Origin: Tubiluchus corallicola
Lineage: Eukaryota; Priapulida; Priapulimorpha; Priapulimorphida; Tubiluchidae
Direction: 5' to 3'
Length of the DNA: 64,000 nucleotides
Assembly (NCBI GenBank): GCA_030141605.1
Contig: JAQGDQ010000048.1
Span: 372,001 to 436,000 of the forward strand
Shown: positions 22,987 to 36,637 of the stretch, one piece after another
Numbering within the stretch: position 1 is the first letter of the stretch
How the letters are laid out: each line of letters opens with the position of its first letter
Notes under the pieces: generated by a model
Database searches by the model: none
The model's input: the letters and a program-made list of their open reading frames with translations, nothing else
What the model was told of the DNA's origin: nothing
Translations under genes and position numbers: made by a program

Positions 22987-24075
22987 TGTATCTAAGATTA
23001 GGCTGTGGTGACTTACACTTTGAAATAAAGAACTACATTTCATTTTGCATTGGTAAGGTAGCTTATGAGCGATGCAAGCCGACAAATCTGTGAACTAGCA
23101 AAAAGGCTCAGGTATGTTTACTTCTCATACAGTGCAATGGTATTGGCATGCAAATTACTAGACACGTCCTGCAAAATTTGGTTTCTGTTTTGAAAATACA
23201 TAACAGGTTGCTGCGTGGTAATGTTGCAACTAGTATGTTTTTTGCTATTAGTGGCTACAGAGTTGTACCCAATTGTTGCCTATCTTTAGTAATAGATGGC
23301 GCACAGTGGATGAATAGCTGATCCATACAGATAAAAAGCCGTGTTATTTATGCACGTTCACATGCTGCAGTGTGCCGTAAATGTGACATACCATAAGAAC
23401 CAGATCGGCTCAGGAAATTTAGGCCAATGTCAATTTTGGTCCCTGCTCCTCCCATCAATATGGCAGTGAAAACAGTACATTTTAGGACATTCCACTACAT
23501 GTATGTAATATTATAGTCATCCAAGGCATCTTTTAGAGGTTTTAGTTAGTCCCGACTCATCAGTTTGAATATCAATGTTCCCACTCTATTCGAATAATAA
23601 CACTCAATATGGTGGCCAAAATGGTATCCAAAATAACATCTGCAATATTTTCAGCTAGTCCACAATATTTTTTCATATTAGTTTGGAAACATCCTGCAGC
23701 TATTGAGCTGAGACTTGCCACGTTCGTAGTACATTGATTGTCTAAAAATTTCAGCAATTATTAAAAACGTTGCAGTGACAGCTGAATATGAGAAACTGTG
23801 GGAAAATGCCTGAAGTTATGTATCGCTGCACAAAACCACATTTACTAGACAAGTAGATTTACTAGCACTACTAGCACTTTAAAAAGTTTCAGATTTTTCA
23901 GGGACTGATGTAAGACTGAACTCTCTTCGTCCATCCACCAGCAATCTAAACACATGGAGGTTGTACTTGTCAGAACATTTAGACATTTGGTAACTAAAAC
24001 AGAAGGAGGCGCTCAAACGCCTAATCATTTGACTGCTTCTGAAGACGTAAAAAGCATCTCTGGTTCATACTTTGT
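22987..24075 (+). pseudogene. Decayed SDR unit E (C-terminal half only)
   Basis: Two relic exons. Exon 22987-23111 aligns residue for residue with exon 5 of the complete gene: 'LGCGDLHFEIKNY' against '[13 protein letters not shown]', then YERCK with the Tyr and Lys kept. A small deletion then brings a stop at 23091. Exon 23902-24075 starts like the HPG exon ('[11 protein letters not shown]' against '[11 protein letters not shown]'), suffers an internal deletion and frameshift with a stop, and resumes in another frame with 'EGGAQTPNHLTASEDV' and 'SGSYFV' at a normal donor. A final exon was not found. Intron sequence after the first exon matches unit D. Confidence 0.85.
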
Positions 24076-27000
24076 GTAAGTAGTCTCTGTGATTAGCTTA
24101 TTTGCAAGTTGCTTATCATTATCCTGTCTACAGGAGGCAGAACACAGAGCACTTTTACCAATAACCAACATAAATATTTATCTTTATTTAACTGATATTG
24201 ACAAAGTATCATCAAAAATAACGTTTATTATGTACTTTGGAGAGGTTTGTGAGCAAAATTCTATCCTCCATTGATTGTAAGAGATTATGTCATTGCAAAA
24301 GCATCAGAAATCAGTAGGGATGGGGGAAACCCTGTCAGTAATATGGAAAGTTCCTGTAAAAGTCTTTAGATTAAAGTGTGAATCACTGACATTCACTTAA
24401 AATTAACCATCCAATGCAAATCAAATCTATTCGGCTTAGAATTTACCCGCATTTAGTTATAATGGCCCCCACTGGTAGTTACTGATGAGACAAAGACTGT
24501 CAATGAAATCATAATTTTAATTATACAAACACGACTGTAAATTGTTTTGTATAACACCCTGTAATTTGTTTGATGAAAACAAATGTTTTCCAGACAAGAT
24601 GATGCACAACAGCCAGCTTGAACTATATGAAATACTTGCACCGAGTTGCACAGTCAGCTTAGCTGGAGTATGTTGCTGCTGTTTGTTTGTTCAATATAAC
24701 AGCTGAATTGGCAATGGAATCTCGGCTAGTGTAGCACCACGCATGAGGCACAGGAAGACTTGCAATCACATAACTGCTGAAGAAAGTCTTGAGTACAACA
24801 AAAGCAAGCATGATATGCAAGTTAACATATCCTTTGTTTTACTCACAGTTGTTTTTTACAGGTTAGAAATTGTTCATTCACTAAACACTAAACTTAGAAA
24901 ATACAACTTGCAATTTACTAATTATTTATTACATAAACGTCATCATTTATAGATAATAAACGCATGATAAATATAAATTACCAAGCAGCATGCATTGATC
25001 ATGATCAACATTTCAGCAACAAAATGTTGATACAAATAAATCTTCCATGTAATGTTGTCACTTTGAAATTCGTTATAACACAAAATTACAATAAGTTCTA
25101 TACAATTAATTATGTCATAATTGCCAAGACTCACGCAGGAGAAAAATTTGCTGGCACTGCAGGGTATTTATTACATTTCTCAAATGCTAAAAACATCTTC
25201 AATCGTTTAAATGCAATAAAGTATATACAAGTTGTTGCTGATAGGACAAATCTGAACAGTGATTTTAAAGTTTTGGCAAAGCAGTGAAAAGTGTAAGGCT
25301 CAATGTAAATTTTCTTAAACTTATCTGGACATGAGCAAGTACTATCTAAAATTCTCATCTACAGTGTTTTACATCACAATACTTCTTTAGTTCATTAACC
25401 TGTACGTTCAAAGCATTTGCAAATGCCCCTGACAAAAAATGATTTTGTTTATAATATATACATATTATCATTCCCATGAAACAATTTCCTGTTGTAATGC
25501 ATCCAGTAAGTCTTCAAAAATCACAGGTGTGATATCTTAGACAAATTCTTAAAGTTTTCTTATGGCTTAAAGCTGTCCAAATGAAGACAATAACTGACTT
25601 AATTCCCACATTTTTTACTAAAATTTAACCTACATAATTATAACTGAAATTATGCCAACTTTCTCACAAATTTAGCACAAATGTAACAATTTTTTTTGTG
25701 AAAAAGTTGATTCCATATTGCATTATTTGCTATAATTCACATTCAATTCTAATAATTGTTTATCAATACTTGTAATTGCATTTTAGTGCTTCATAATAAG
25801 CTCACAGATGTAAAAAACTTATTTTTTCCAATTATCCTAATTCAAGTACAATTTCACTACATTTCTCTATCCTCTATCAAGTGATGTATTTACGTGATTG
25901 CATGCACCATAACTTTTGACACACTGTATTATATGCCTCAAGTTGCAACATTTTGACTAAAATAAAAAAAACATTGCTTTAATACATGATTACAAAATGT
26001 TAATATTTAAAACAAATGAAAAAATTAAGGCAAGGTTATACAAAGAAAAGGAAAATATTCCAGTGTTTTTAAAGAAAGGACAAAGTACCTAATGTTTTTT
26101 AGAACTATGTTTAGACCAAGTCCTTAAATAGGCTGACGTACAGCCTGCTGTGGTCACCACGTAGAGTTAAATGGATTGAAGTTAAACAAACACTACAGTC
26201 AATGAACTCAGTCGAAACCAATGTGCCAATTGCATAGTACATGCGTTTCGAATAATTACAGTTAAACAAAAAAGTTACACAAAATAGGTTGATTCAGCTG
26301 GAATAGATCATTCAGCAGCAAGAAAACTAGCAACTGCTGTATGTAAAAATTACTTAATGAACTTATAAAACAAAGGTCTACAATACATGTATGTTTCCCA
26401 AGAACAGCTGTGAAAAAGCACAGGCACTATAAACAATACTACTTTCACAATGCATACTCTCTTCACATGCAGACTTATGCTAGCATGATACCAAATTTTC
26501 ACGTAAATTTATTTAACTGAACCGCATGCAAATCGTACTACTTGAAACAAATTGCCAATAAAAAAACTCTGCGAAATCAAATGTGCCTTGCTTTTCTAAA
26601 TAGTCTTCAAAAATCAACATTCCAAACACAATTAGGCCTTACATTTTTAAACAATGGTCCAAAGCCTCAGAACATCCATCCTGTATACAAAACAATTCGA
26701 ACGAAAGACGACTAAGTTTGTATGATTAGATTTGCAACCTAATGACCAATACCCTAGTCATTTACTGACCAGAGATAGGTTTGAAAGCAATCTGAGGGGT
26801 CTGTTCTTGCAAAACTTGTCTTTTAAAAAGTGTAAAGAGAAAACACAAATGAGACTGAATAAGTAAAATTTTTAATATCTAAAAAAGCAAGGGCAGATCT
26901 AATTGCAAAAAGGGAAGAAAGAAAACAGTAATTGGAGTCTCCATGAAATGTGGACACTAGGCAAATCCCAGTTAGCTACCCCGAGGTTATTTCTGCTCTT

Positions 27001-28015
27001 AAATCTAATGAAATGTGATTTTAAGTTCAATCTTAACTGTGCTCTAAATTACTTAAATGAAATACTGTTCTTACAGAGCAATCATGTATTTTCTTCGCAT
27101 GACACAATGCAAATACCCATGGGAAAACACAACAAACGTAATTCCTACATCACATGCAAGTTTCTCTAAGTAAGGCTATCTAATCAAATGGGCAGATTTA
27201 CAATAAAATACAAGTCATTGGTATAACATAGTTATCTGTACAAAGTAAGTAAAAGAAAGCTATATATTGCATCAAATGTATCAAAAACTGTTGACATACA
27301 CATATACTTAAAAGTTTAAATTAATTAATATCTACGTTCAGATAATGATTGCTACGATCAATTATTCTCAATTCAAATTTTATGCATAAATGAACGTATT
27401 GAATTGCAATTCCTAAATACTTGTGCCAAGGCCGTATTTAAAATTTGTGTATACGACTGATGAAGGCATGTATTTGAAGGACAAAAAGTTATCTGTACAG
27501 GTTTCAAAAATCTCACATCTGTTCAAAACTTGATGCAAACAACTGACAAAAGGTTTGCAAAACAATTTTATTACTAAAAAGTTCAAAAGTTTTGCCAACT
27601 AAAACATTACAAAAATACCACAAAATTAATGAGGGGTACATTGCAGGATTTCTCACAAAAGTTGAAAATTGTATCAAACATTCACTAAAAAAGGTACATT
27701 GCTATTTCAACAAGACCGCTAGAATGCCTAGAGAAAAACAACATAGCACAGCCTGGATAAGCATAGATCATTTTAACTTATACCTCCAACTTTCTAGTCA
27801 ACAAAATGAGTTTCCTCTAAACACAGTCATTTATTACATACTACTCAGATTTTTGGCGGTCCTAATCTTCTGAAAGTAATTTTTAACAAAAAAAAAATGC
27901 AGGATTTGCACGTAAAAAATCCCAAGAAAGTAAACAATACACAATAACCTGGCTTCTCTTCAACAACTGTTTTTTACACTGTAGGGGAAGGCACCACAGT
28001 TGATCAGCCGCAGCT
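24076..28015. other. Intergenic region and probable MEMO1 3' UTR
   Basis: No coding exons were recognised on either strand. For the minus-strand MEMO1 gene, candidate poly(A) signals (AATAAA on minus) lie at 27830-27835 and 27567-27572, about 180 and 445 nt after its stop. The remainder is AT-rich unique-looking sequence. Confidence 0.4.
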
Positions 28016-31000
28016 TCATACCAAAGTTAGCGCCCCGGCAGCGTAGCTCACAGAAGAATCATGAAAGCTCATACACTGATTGGACTGCGCATATTTTAGA
28101 AATTTTAAGTTCGTCTTTGTGCCATTTTTACTGTTTCGTCGTAACGAATCCACGGCCTGAAAAAACAATTAAAGATTAAAAGTCATACGAAAAGCCAACT
28201 TCTGCTTGAGTTTTGACTTTTTCAAGTGCACATTTAATAAACACGAGCACCCATACACAGAAACTTTCTTCATTTACCCTTATGCTTCAGTGTCTATAAC
28301 TAATGCCATAGTCATAGGAACTTACAAGTGTATTAACTAAAATATAGTAATTCTAGTGATCATTATTAAGACTTCAATTGCATTATTTAGAAAACACTGT
28401 ACTGTTTTTAAAAATTAAAGTAAAATGTATAGTGTTCATTTGCAGTACTATGTGTACAGGAGAACAGAAAGTAATTTTATACCGATATTATATTTTTTCC
28501 GCAAAATTTTACCAAAATGACAAAATGGGAAACTTCAAATTTGTTTTTACCTCAGATCTTTTGAAATTTCCAATATTTAATAGTTGCACAATGTAAGTGC
28601 AAAGCCAATTGCAGGAAAGAAGTTGCTAGTGAAAGTGCAGCAACGTAAATGTAAAAAAATGCCAGCCAAATGGTAATAAAATTTGTAATAATGGAACATT
28701 TAAAACAAATATAGTGCACAACAGTAGAAAGTAAAATTTTAGAACACTTTCCAGTATAGTGGATTGGTGATTAAGATTCTTTTTTAGAGAATGTTATGGC
28801 AACGCTTGCCACAACTTCATGAATTTCAGCGCACAGCCTGTCCCAAAAATAATTAAATGCATACTTCATGAGAACATGTGTATAATTGTTTATATAAAAC
28901 ACACTGAGAATAACGTAGTAACTCTCTAATTAGGAAATGCCCTTCTGCACAAAAAGATTTCTGTCTACATCCCAGCAAACAGATTCAACAGTTTTGCCAA
29001 GGGTTAATGTAAAAGCATAACAATGACCACTGTATAATACACACTATTTTGTGACAATGACTTACATTCAGGAGCACTGCTATGGGATGTCTACCACATA
29101 TTGTATTTTGGAATTGTCGCAAATAGTCTCCAAAACCAAGCGGATCCAATTTCTCAATCATATCCATGCCCTGCAATTTGCAATATTGGAGTAAAAGGGA
29201 AAAAGATCACTAACTCGCATTGTAAAAAGCTTGCATACTGTCAAGCAGGAAATATTGGAGTAAAAAGAAAAAAAACGCTAACTAAACAGCTGTGTCACAA
29301 TTGGATGTTTAAACTGTGGCTCTGATAAGAGAGTCATATCAGCAGTGTTGCACCTGATTAATGAGAGGATCAACTGACCCATTGCCACTGGTGCCTGACC
29401 TATAATCTAACAACCATGCAATGAATGTGCATTGACCACATATGGTAGCGCAAAGTCTAAATTCTTGGTTCATAGCAGATCATATGCCTTTGCATGTAAT
29501 TTACCTCCAACAAGAATTACAGTGACAATTAATAAAACGTTGCAAGAAGTTGACTTATTTAATACAACACCAAATGTTCATAATTAATCCACAGGACAGA
29601 TGAGGTGCCCTTCTACAATAGAAAACAAACTATAAATAAATTAAAAATAAATTATGTTTTAAACTAATGTAAATGCAGTGAAACATTCTGTTTGTTCACT
29701 TGCAATGCTCACGGGAAGCGCATTGCAAATCATAAAGCTTTTTGACTAACTTTTTCTATAAGGGCAACGGTAGGATCGTTTTACATAACACAATCTTACA
29801 AAATAGAGATGCAGGATAAATTCAGTAACAGGCATAAACTAAAAAGGGTTTCAAAGAGACACATGCAGACAAACATGCTAATAAGTGTGAAAAACAGCAT
29901 TGCGCAGGTCTACAAGTATGGTTTCTTCATATTCCGTTAGTTCACTGGAAAAATTCCTTGATCCGCTTCATTTTATTTATAAGTAGTCAAACTTCTTCAG
30001 TGCATTCTTCAGATAAACAATAACTTACCCTCCTATCCAGTTTCTCAATGGATTGATATATATCACCGTGACCTTCATCATAATATGTGAATCGAAATCT
30101 CTTCCCTATAAGATGCAACAAATAAGCATCAATTATTCACTGAATAAATGCCAAGGCAAGTTGATCAAGCTTAATTTTAACAAGAATTTTTGTGATTACT
30201 TCTAATCCCAAACAAGAACTCAAAGTAACAGTTTTGTATTTTGAGATTAGTCACTAACCTTCACACTTGGAATAAAGCAACCTTTAGCTACACTTACAAT
30301 GATATCAGTTGTTGAGAAAATAAAAACGAAATTATCCCTAGAAACTTAGAAAAGACTACCCAGTTGTATGCACTTTTATCAAGAATTTTTTTATGAAGAG
30401 TCAGTCTTGTATGGTACACATTCCATGCTTAAGCCAGCCATCCAAGCATTCCCAAGAGCTAAGCAGTCAAGACAATGCATTAAAAGTCATTTTCCAGGGA
30501 AACAAGCCACATCGACATTTAATATTTACTTTCTTACCCCAGTGGCAAAAATCAGAAGATATTACAAAAAGAGACGAAGAATCTTCTAAATATCGTTTAA
30601 ATATTTCCCCATATTCCTGTTCTCTTTCACTGGAAAGTGAACCAACCAGTACTGGAATTATCCTGAATTGTCCCTGAAAGCTAAAAGTAAAAATGTATAT
30701 GAACAAGGTACGAAAAGTTCTTCACAGAAATCAGTATCAAATTTTTTGCAGTTTTTAATAAATTTCAATTATTTTTGTCTTCTTGCTCTATTACAATTTA
30801 TTATAAAGGCAAGATTTCCTAAGCATTCACTTATCTATGTATTACTCTAAATTACCGTTAGAACTGTGTGAACCACTGCAGACAAAATGAGTAGTACAAA
30901 AGTTCCAGTAAAACAAAAACCAAAATTTACATACTTTTCCATGACTTTGGCTATAAACGGCAACTGCATTTCTATGCTATGCTCATCTTCGTCTGTCGAT

Positions 31001-34000
31001 CGTGACATCATTTCGAAAGACCCGGTGGCTTTTAAAGCTTCATACACTGAAAAACATGGACAGCAAATGTGCAATGATAACAGTTACGCTCTTTTGAAAT
31101 TAAAAATGCATTTTAGCCTGGCTGATTAACAAAGTGAAGTCACTGTGTCCATTTTCGACAGACGTTAGCTAAATAACAAAATAATTTCAAGTAATATTAG
31201 CCTGTGCTATAACACTGTTCAATGGAAAAATAGTTATAACAGGTCTATTTTCACTTGGGACCAGCTGTATCTTGGCAAACTAGGTAGGTGACTAGGGCGG
31301 CAATTCTCCAAGTAATTCTTTAATTTTTAAGTTTAGTTTTAGTATAAGTAATAATATAATGTATATGTAATAGCTTAAGTGCACAACACTTTAATTTAAT
31401 AGTGCTTGTGTTATTTTCCTGTCAAAATATATGATTCATTGCTGCTAGCCTGTCTTCACCATTGGCTTTACCTGGCTTCCTAAAATTTGGTCATTGTATG
31501 CCGACACAGTATGCTGTACTGATGCATTCCATGCTTTTGCCCAATTTATACTGTATGCATAGAGCAGCAGAGAAAGTAACGACTCCCTCCGTTAGTAAAA
31601 AAGTTGCTTGCAAAAGCATTTATCTAACTATTGCAGATAAACTTACAGAAAGTCTTCAGGAGTGTAATACAGGACACAGCTGGCAGACACAGAGCAGCTA
31701 AATGATTCACATATAAATTAATTTAAAACCAAATCAAAGTTATGGTTGTGAAAATAATGAAACTAGTGAAATGGACATATGTGAAAAAGAGGAGTTAGGG
31801 TTTTAAAAAAAATTTTGATGAAAAGGCTGAGTGAAAATTTAGCTAAGAATATGTGTACGAAGAGTGTGTGCTAACAAGAAATTACAGAAATTTTGATTGC
31901 TCCTGAAGACTTAATATGCATAATAGCATAATAAATTAAATTTCAAATGAAATTCAGCATAAGCTGTAGATAAGTAATTAATTACAGGTAATTAGCATAC
32001 TGCAGTGCCTGTGTAAGCCTAACACACTGTGCCATTATACTATATTATATCCAACAAAAATTCAATTTTGTGGGTGAGGTACGTGAGGGATGGGGTTAGT
32101 CATTTTGAGGGGGTGCTAAAAACACTTTTGCCTAGGGTGCAGAGAGATGCTAACCTGCATAATAAGCAATACTGCATGTCGTACAATCAAATGCAGTTTT
32201 TGTAGTGTACAATACACATCCATAGACAGCCTCACAATTTGCTCGTAGCTGATTTCTCTGTGCATGAACACAGTAATGTATAAACAATGATAATCAGTGC
32301 TACCATTACAGTAACTGATAATAATACTTCTAACTGTATTAAACAGCTCAATTATAATGTTTAAACATGCAAAGAACACCTCCTAGCAGCTTTAAAATGA
32401 AATACCACCAGACAATGAAGATGCCTGATTCGATTCCAGATAATGTAAGCACTAACACTTTCAAGTGACTGCTAATTCCTTGTGGCAGCATATTTCTCAC
32501 TTACAAAGGTAGATAACGTCATGTCTTGCAAATGGCACATTGAAACAGTCACAAGGGTACATTAGTAAACTTGGCAGCAGTTTCACTGCAACTTAATGGC
32601 ACCTTTGCAACTGTCAACACATCTTACAACGGTTCTAACTCTTTGTTGACTTACCAGACAAATCAATATGGAGATCGTACAGTGGAGTTCTATAAGTAGT
32701 ACAGCTGGACAGAGCGCAGCCAGAAAGACGTACGTGATGCGAAGGCCCCAAGATAAAAATCCGCTTCCTGCACAACACGTAGCAAAACTTTATATTATTT
32801 GGCAGATGCAGATTAAAACAATTCGAAAGGGGAATGCAAATTTTTGCCATTATAAAAACAGAAAGCACAAAAAGCAATTAGTAAGTAAAAAATAAAACCA
32901 AATAACAAGCTCAATAACGACCCACTTGTCACACAACTAGCATTCAGATGATGACACATAATATTCTGATATATTATAAGTAGCCATTCAAAATAACGCA
33001 TAATCAGTTTTCCTCCATTGAAAATGTACTTTTCTATTACAATATTACAACAAATTAAACACACTTAAATCTGATATACTATTGCACAGGCATGGACAAA
33101 AGAAACAGCTAGTAAAGAGAGTATTAAATGATAACTTTCAAATGAGTCGATATGCTTAGTGCATTATAACTTGAAAATAGTAGGAGCAAAATAGTAGGTG
33201 AGAGCTTGTAAATAAAGACAAATTAGCTACTTACACATTGGCTGGATTGATTTGTTTGTAAGCATAAGCAGCACAAGCTCCACAGTAAGCATAACCAGCA
33301 TGCCTAAAATTCACAAAACTTGTAAATACATGTACCGTATATATAATCGAAATTATTCAGCTTTGCACCTAGAAAAGTTTTTTGACAAAATGTACTTAAT
33401 TTCCTGAGCAAATATCTTGTTACATGAATATGTAAGTTAAGAAGACTTTAACCTGTTTTTAACTAGTGGCAACTGGCAATAGTATTTACATATTCTGCAA
33501 TATCACTGCCTTCAAAACTACTAACTTTGGTAGTTTTTAAAGCATCCGTAAATGACAGTTGTATAGAGAGTATGTACAGATATACACAGTATAAACATCA
33601 GACAAAAGCTTATCTCTCCCCAGACCATATTAAAATAATCTAAAAACAAAAACTGAACAAAGTTTTAAGAAGAACTTACGGTGCAACAATAGCTCTTGCA
33701 GGGCAATGTGTCGCCATAGCCTTGTCAAGCCAACACTGTAGTTGCAGGTCTAAATCTCGTGCTACAAAGAAAATAAAAATAATTTTTATCAAATAAAATT
33801 GCTACTATTAAAAAAAATTAATTGTAACGCTGATTTCCCAGCAATTTCGTTGCACTTTCCTTGCAATGTCCATCAATTTTCCAGTTCACTGCAGCCAGGC
33901 ATACAAAAAACTAACCTAAAAGACCACACTATAAAACAAAGTAACTTTAAGTTCTTAAAAATAATATATATAAAGACAAGGTACTTGTCATATACAAGGC

Positions 34001-34825
34001 ATGATTTAGGTACAAGTCATACACATGTAGCTCAGTTATGCATCAGACTAAATCGAATATCATGGTCTGTAGTCTATACCTGCACAGGAATGAATTTAAT
34101 GGAACTTGTATCACATTTTACTAGGCCTACCCATTTTCCTGTGTTCGTTGTTCATTTTGGTTACCGCTACATGAGTTTCAAGAAATACGGAATGTATTTA
34201 TTATCGTAATTTTACCTACACGAAAAAATGCAAACAAACATACTGCATATATGATGCCGCATCTTTTGTTGTAAAATGCATTATTTGTTTGCCAGTGCAA
34301 TAATGCAACATGCAATTTTGTTGGTTACTTTTAACTTTTAACCAGATGCCACAGTTAATTGATTTTCAATCATGCCTAGCATCTGCAAAATCCCATGACG
34401 ACTGCAGTGCAGTGCATAGTCACTCCTCATGATTGCTGCTTGACAAACTTACAAAGTGTTTCGCTTTGTTACATTGAGACTAAGTGAAAACTGAAAACCG
34501 AAAATCCAGAAAAAATTGCTAATCAAATAAAAAGTTGATTAGCAGCAGGTGCTAAGCAAGTTGGAACAATTAAATTTAAAACTGCAGCAATCTGTATCTA
34601 GTATACATTGAAGTTAAAAATACCTTGTAACTAGCAACTATTTGGTACTCCCAAAATTCTGCTTTGATTGCAGATGACCAGCACAGCCTGCCAATTGATG
34701 TACAGGCAATGCGTAAACTTTAGACATTTTATAAAATTCCTAGGAATTTTATATAATACCTAATCATCTTGGTAAAAGTGTGAAAGAAATGTTTTTGCTG
34801 TGACTCTTTCACACCTTGCCCAGAT

Positions 34826-34909
<84 letters not shown>

Positions 34910-36637
34910 GTCCAACAACCTGTTTATCACTCGATCTGTCTACCTATCTATCTATCCACCGACCAACTGACTGGATTCAAATTCACACATTCCGTAAAAT
35001 AAAACTAGCATTATATAAAATGCCTAGGAAAATTATATCAGAACAATTGAATATATCTGTTTTATTTTTAGATTAACTACAATTTAATCAGCATTCTATA
35101 AAATGCCTAGGAAAAGCATATTCAAAATCTAAGAATTACACACTTTGCCTAGACAAACTCTTGCATTATATATAATGCCTACAAAAAGTGTAGGAGCTAT
35201 TAGATACCTTACCTGGTATATTTTGGTACTCTATAAAATGCTACTCTATAGACATTCTATAGAATACCCTATTTCACACTGTGCCTGTAACACATACATT
35301 TCGCAGTTTAGTTTTAGATATGCAGTCACTGTATCACCATCAAAAATAAACTTATAATAATTAAATATAATAATGTTAAGTACTTTGTACACATTAGGCA
35401 ATAAATACATAAATTTATGAAATAAAAAAATATAAGTTGTTATCTTTGCAGGAGATTTTACACAATTCAATGACTGACTTCATTAATCTGATAGGTAATT
35501 TCCCAACGAGATACTGAGCCGATCAAGTATTTTCACCTCTTGCCTTCAAATTGCTAACAACTCGAGCATTGCCATGGTTTTGCTGTTTGGAGCCATTTAT
35601 GCAAGACAAACCACATTGTTAAATATTGCATACAAGGTTAATTTAATCATTATAATTATTATAATTATATTTTTAGCTGGTCTCCATTTTTACTAACAAA
35701 TTTTTGCTTTATCAGACAATTTATGTTTGATATTGTGAACCTGAACATTAAGATATTCAAATAAATTAAAAATAAGTAATGTCAACTTGAATTCCAATTA
35801 CCAAATTTAAGTTTGAATACTATTTTTACAAGACAGATGATGCAACAATAAGTCAAGCTCTTCTGGCATGAGAGGAGATAATGCATATAAACAAACCTAC
35901 TGGAAACTATTGAGAAATGGAGAAAAATGTAGATGATGAAAATAAAGCTAACATTATTGATTATAATTTTTGGTGGCCTTTGACAATCAAAAGCTTTTCA
36001 GTTTTACCAAATTTCAAATATTTGGTATTAGAGGCCACGTACTTCATTGGATTCATAGTTTCCTAAAACAGAAATCTCAAAAGATTGATGTTATCAAACT
36101 CAAATGCAGACATTTTTTATTCCTGCCTATTTTTTGTGATCTTATGCATCAAAAACCATTTAAAATGTATTCTATTATTATAATTTGTGTCATCACGACA
36201 GATGCAAATAGATTTTACAGGGAATTCTTCAGCTGTTCTTTTTTAATTTTCACTAGAGCAAGGACTGAAGTCTTTTGTTTTTGCATCCAAATCACAAGGC
36301 ACTGCTACTGGTATGGCTCAGATGTACCCGGCATTTTTCTAAGTTCGTTGCAAAATTTTGGTTATTTCTGTTTAGTATCACTGAAAGTTTCACCATTCAA
36401 AACTCATAACTAGGTGAGAAATTTTTATTATAAAACTTTAACCTAAATGCAGTTTTGCTAATATTTATTTTAGGCTATTTAAATAATTCCATTCGCAGTA
36501 CAACCATTCATACATAGCACTAAAAAATTTTGCATTCGTAAATGCTGTCGAATCAAAGTAATAATTATTGCATTACTAAACTCACGATTATCGGTGTACC
36601 AACTGCCAGAATGAGTAGCTCTTCTGTTACTAGACAT
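28016..36637 (-). CDS. MEMO1: MEMO1 (mediator of ErbB2-driven cell motility 1), complete, 297 aa
   Basis: Nine minus-strand exons: 36637-36586, 33761-33680, 33303-33235, 32767-32655, 31046-30935, 30680-30538, 30105-30029, 29170-29066 and 28156-28016 (stop TGA). The coding length of 894 nt gives 297 aa, the same as human MEMO1. The protein belongs to the MEMO/extradiol-dioxygenase-like family and binds copper/iron; it acts in the cytoplasm in growth-factor-driven migration and redox control. Family signatures are all visible: 'SGSWYTDN' near the N terminus, '[14 protein letters not shown]', '[11 protein letters not shown]', '[16 protein letters not shown]', '[15 protein letters not shown]', 'IIPVLVG', 'SSDFCHWG', '[13 protein letters not shown]' and a C-terminal '[10 protein letters not shown]'. 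The metal site His/His/Cys is kept as His46, His78 and Cys241 (human 49, 81, 244). For exon 6 I chose the acceptor giving a leading C (codon AAC) because the nearer CAG breaks phase. Confidence 0.96.
31255..32155 (-). mobile_element. Possible hAT-like element relic in MEMO1 intron
   Basis: Read on the minus strand, the right edge has 'GCACCCTAGGCAAAAG...TTTTTAGCACCCCC' (about 32143-32110). The left edge has 'GCCGCCCTAGTCACC...CTAGTTTGCC' (about 31303-31275). Both resemble subterminal motifs common in invertebrate hAT elements. No intact transposase or clear target-site duplication was found, so the limits are rough. Confidence 0.35.
34720..35290. repeat. Scattered degenerate repeats of 'tataaaatgcctaggaaaa'
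   Basis: At least four similar units: 34727-34760 ('ataaaattcctaggaatttta'), 35012-35030 and 35096-35116 (near-identical 'ataaaatgcctaggaaaa'), and 35168-35186 ('tataatgcctacaaaaa'). They surround a CT microsatellite within MEMO1 intron 1. Confidence 0.6.
34827..34907. repeat. (CT)n microsatellite
   Basis: About 40 uninterrupted CT units followed by short CTAT repeats, in MEMO1 intron 1. Confidence 0.97.
35965..36115 (+). pseudogene. LINE reverse-transcriptase fragment
   Basis: A plus-strand frame reads 'VAFDNQKLF' then '[20 protein letters not shown]', the typical 'FD..LL.KL...GIRG....W..S.L..R.Q' section between RT motifs in jockey/CR1/L2-type LINEs. Only this piece is recognisable; the YxDD region is absent. 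It lies antisense within MEMO1 intron 1. Confidence 0.65.

Noticed and set aside
24076-24300. Last exon of SDR pseudogene E
   Set aside because: A weak 'gattgtaagag' near 24274 recalls the start of the last exon, but the match is too short and the frame does not continue.
33799-34209. 136-codon open frame on the plus strand
   Set aside because: Antisense within MEMO1 intron 1; no recognisable motifs and typical of an AT-rich random frame.
34816-35076. Ser-Leu repeat open frame
   Set aside because: Translation of the CT microsatellite within MEMO1 intron 1.
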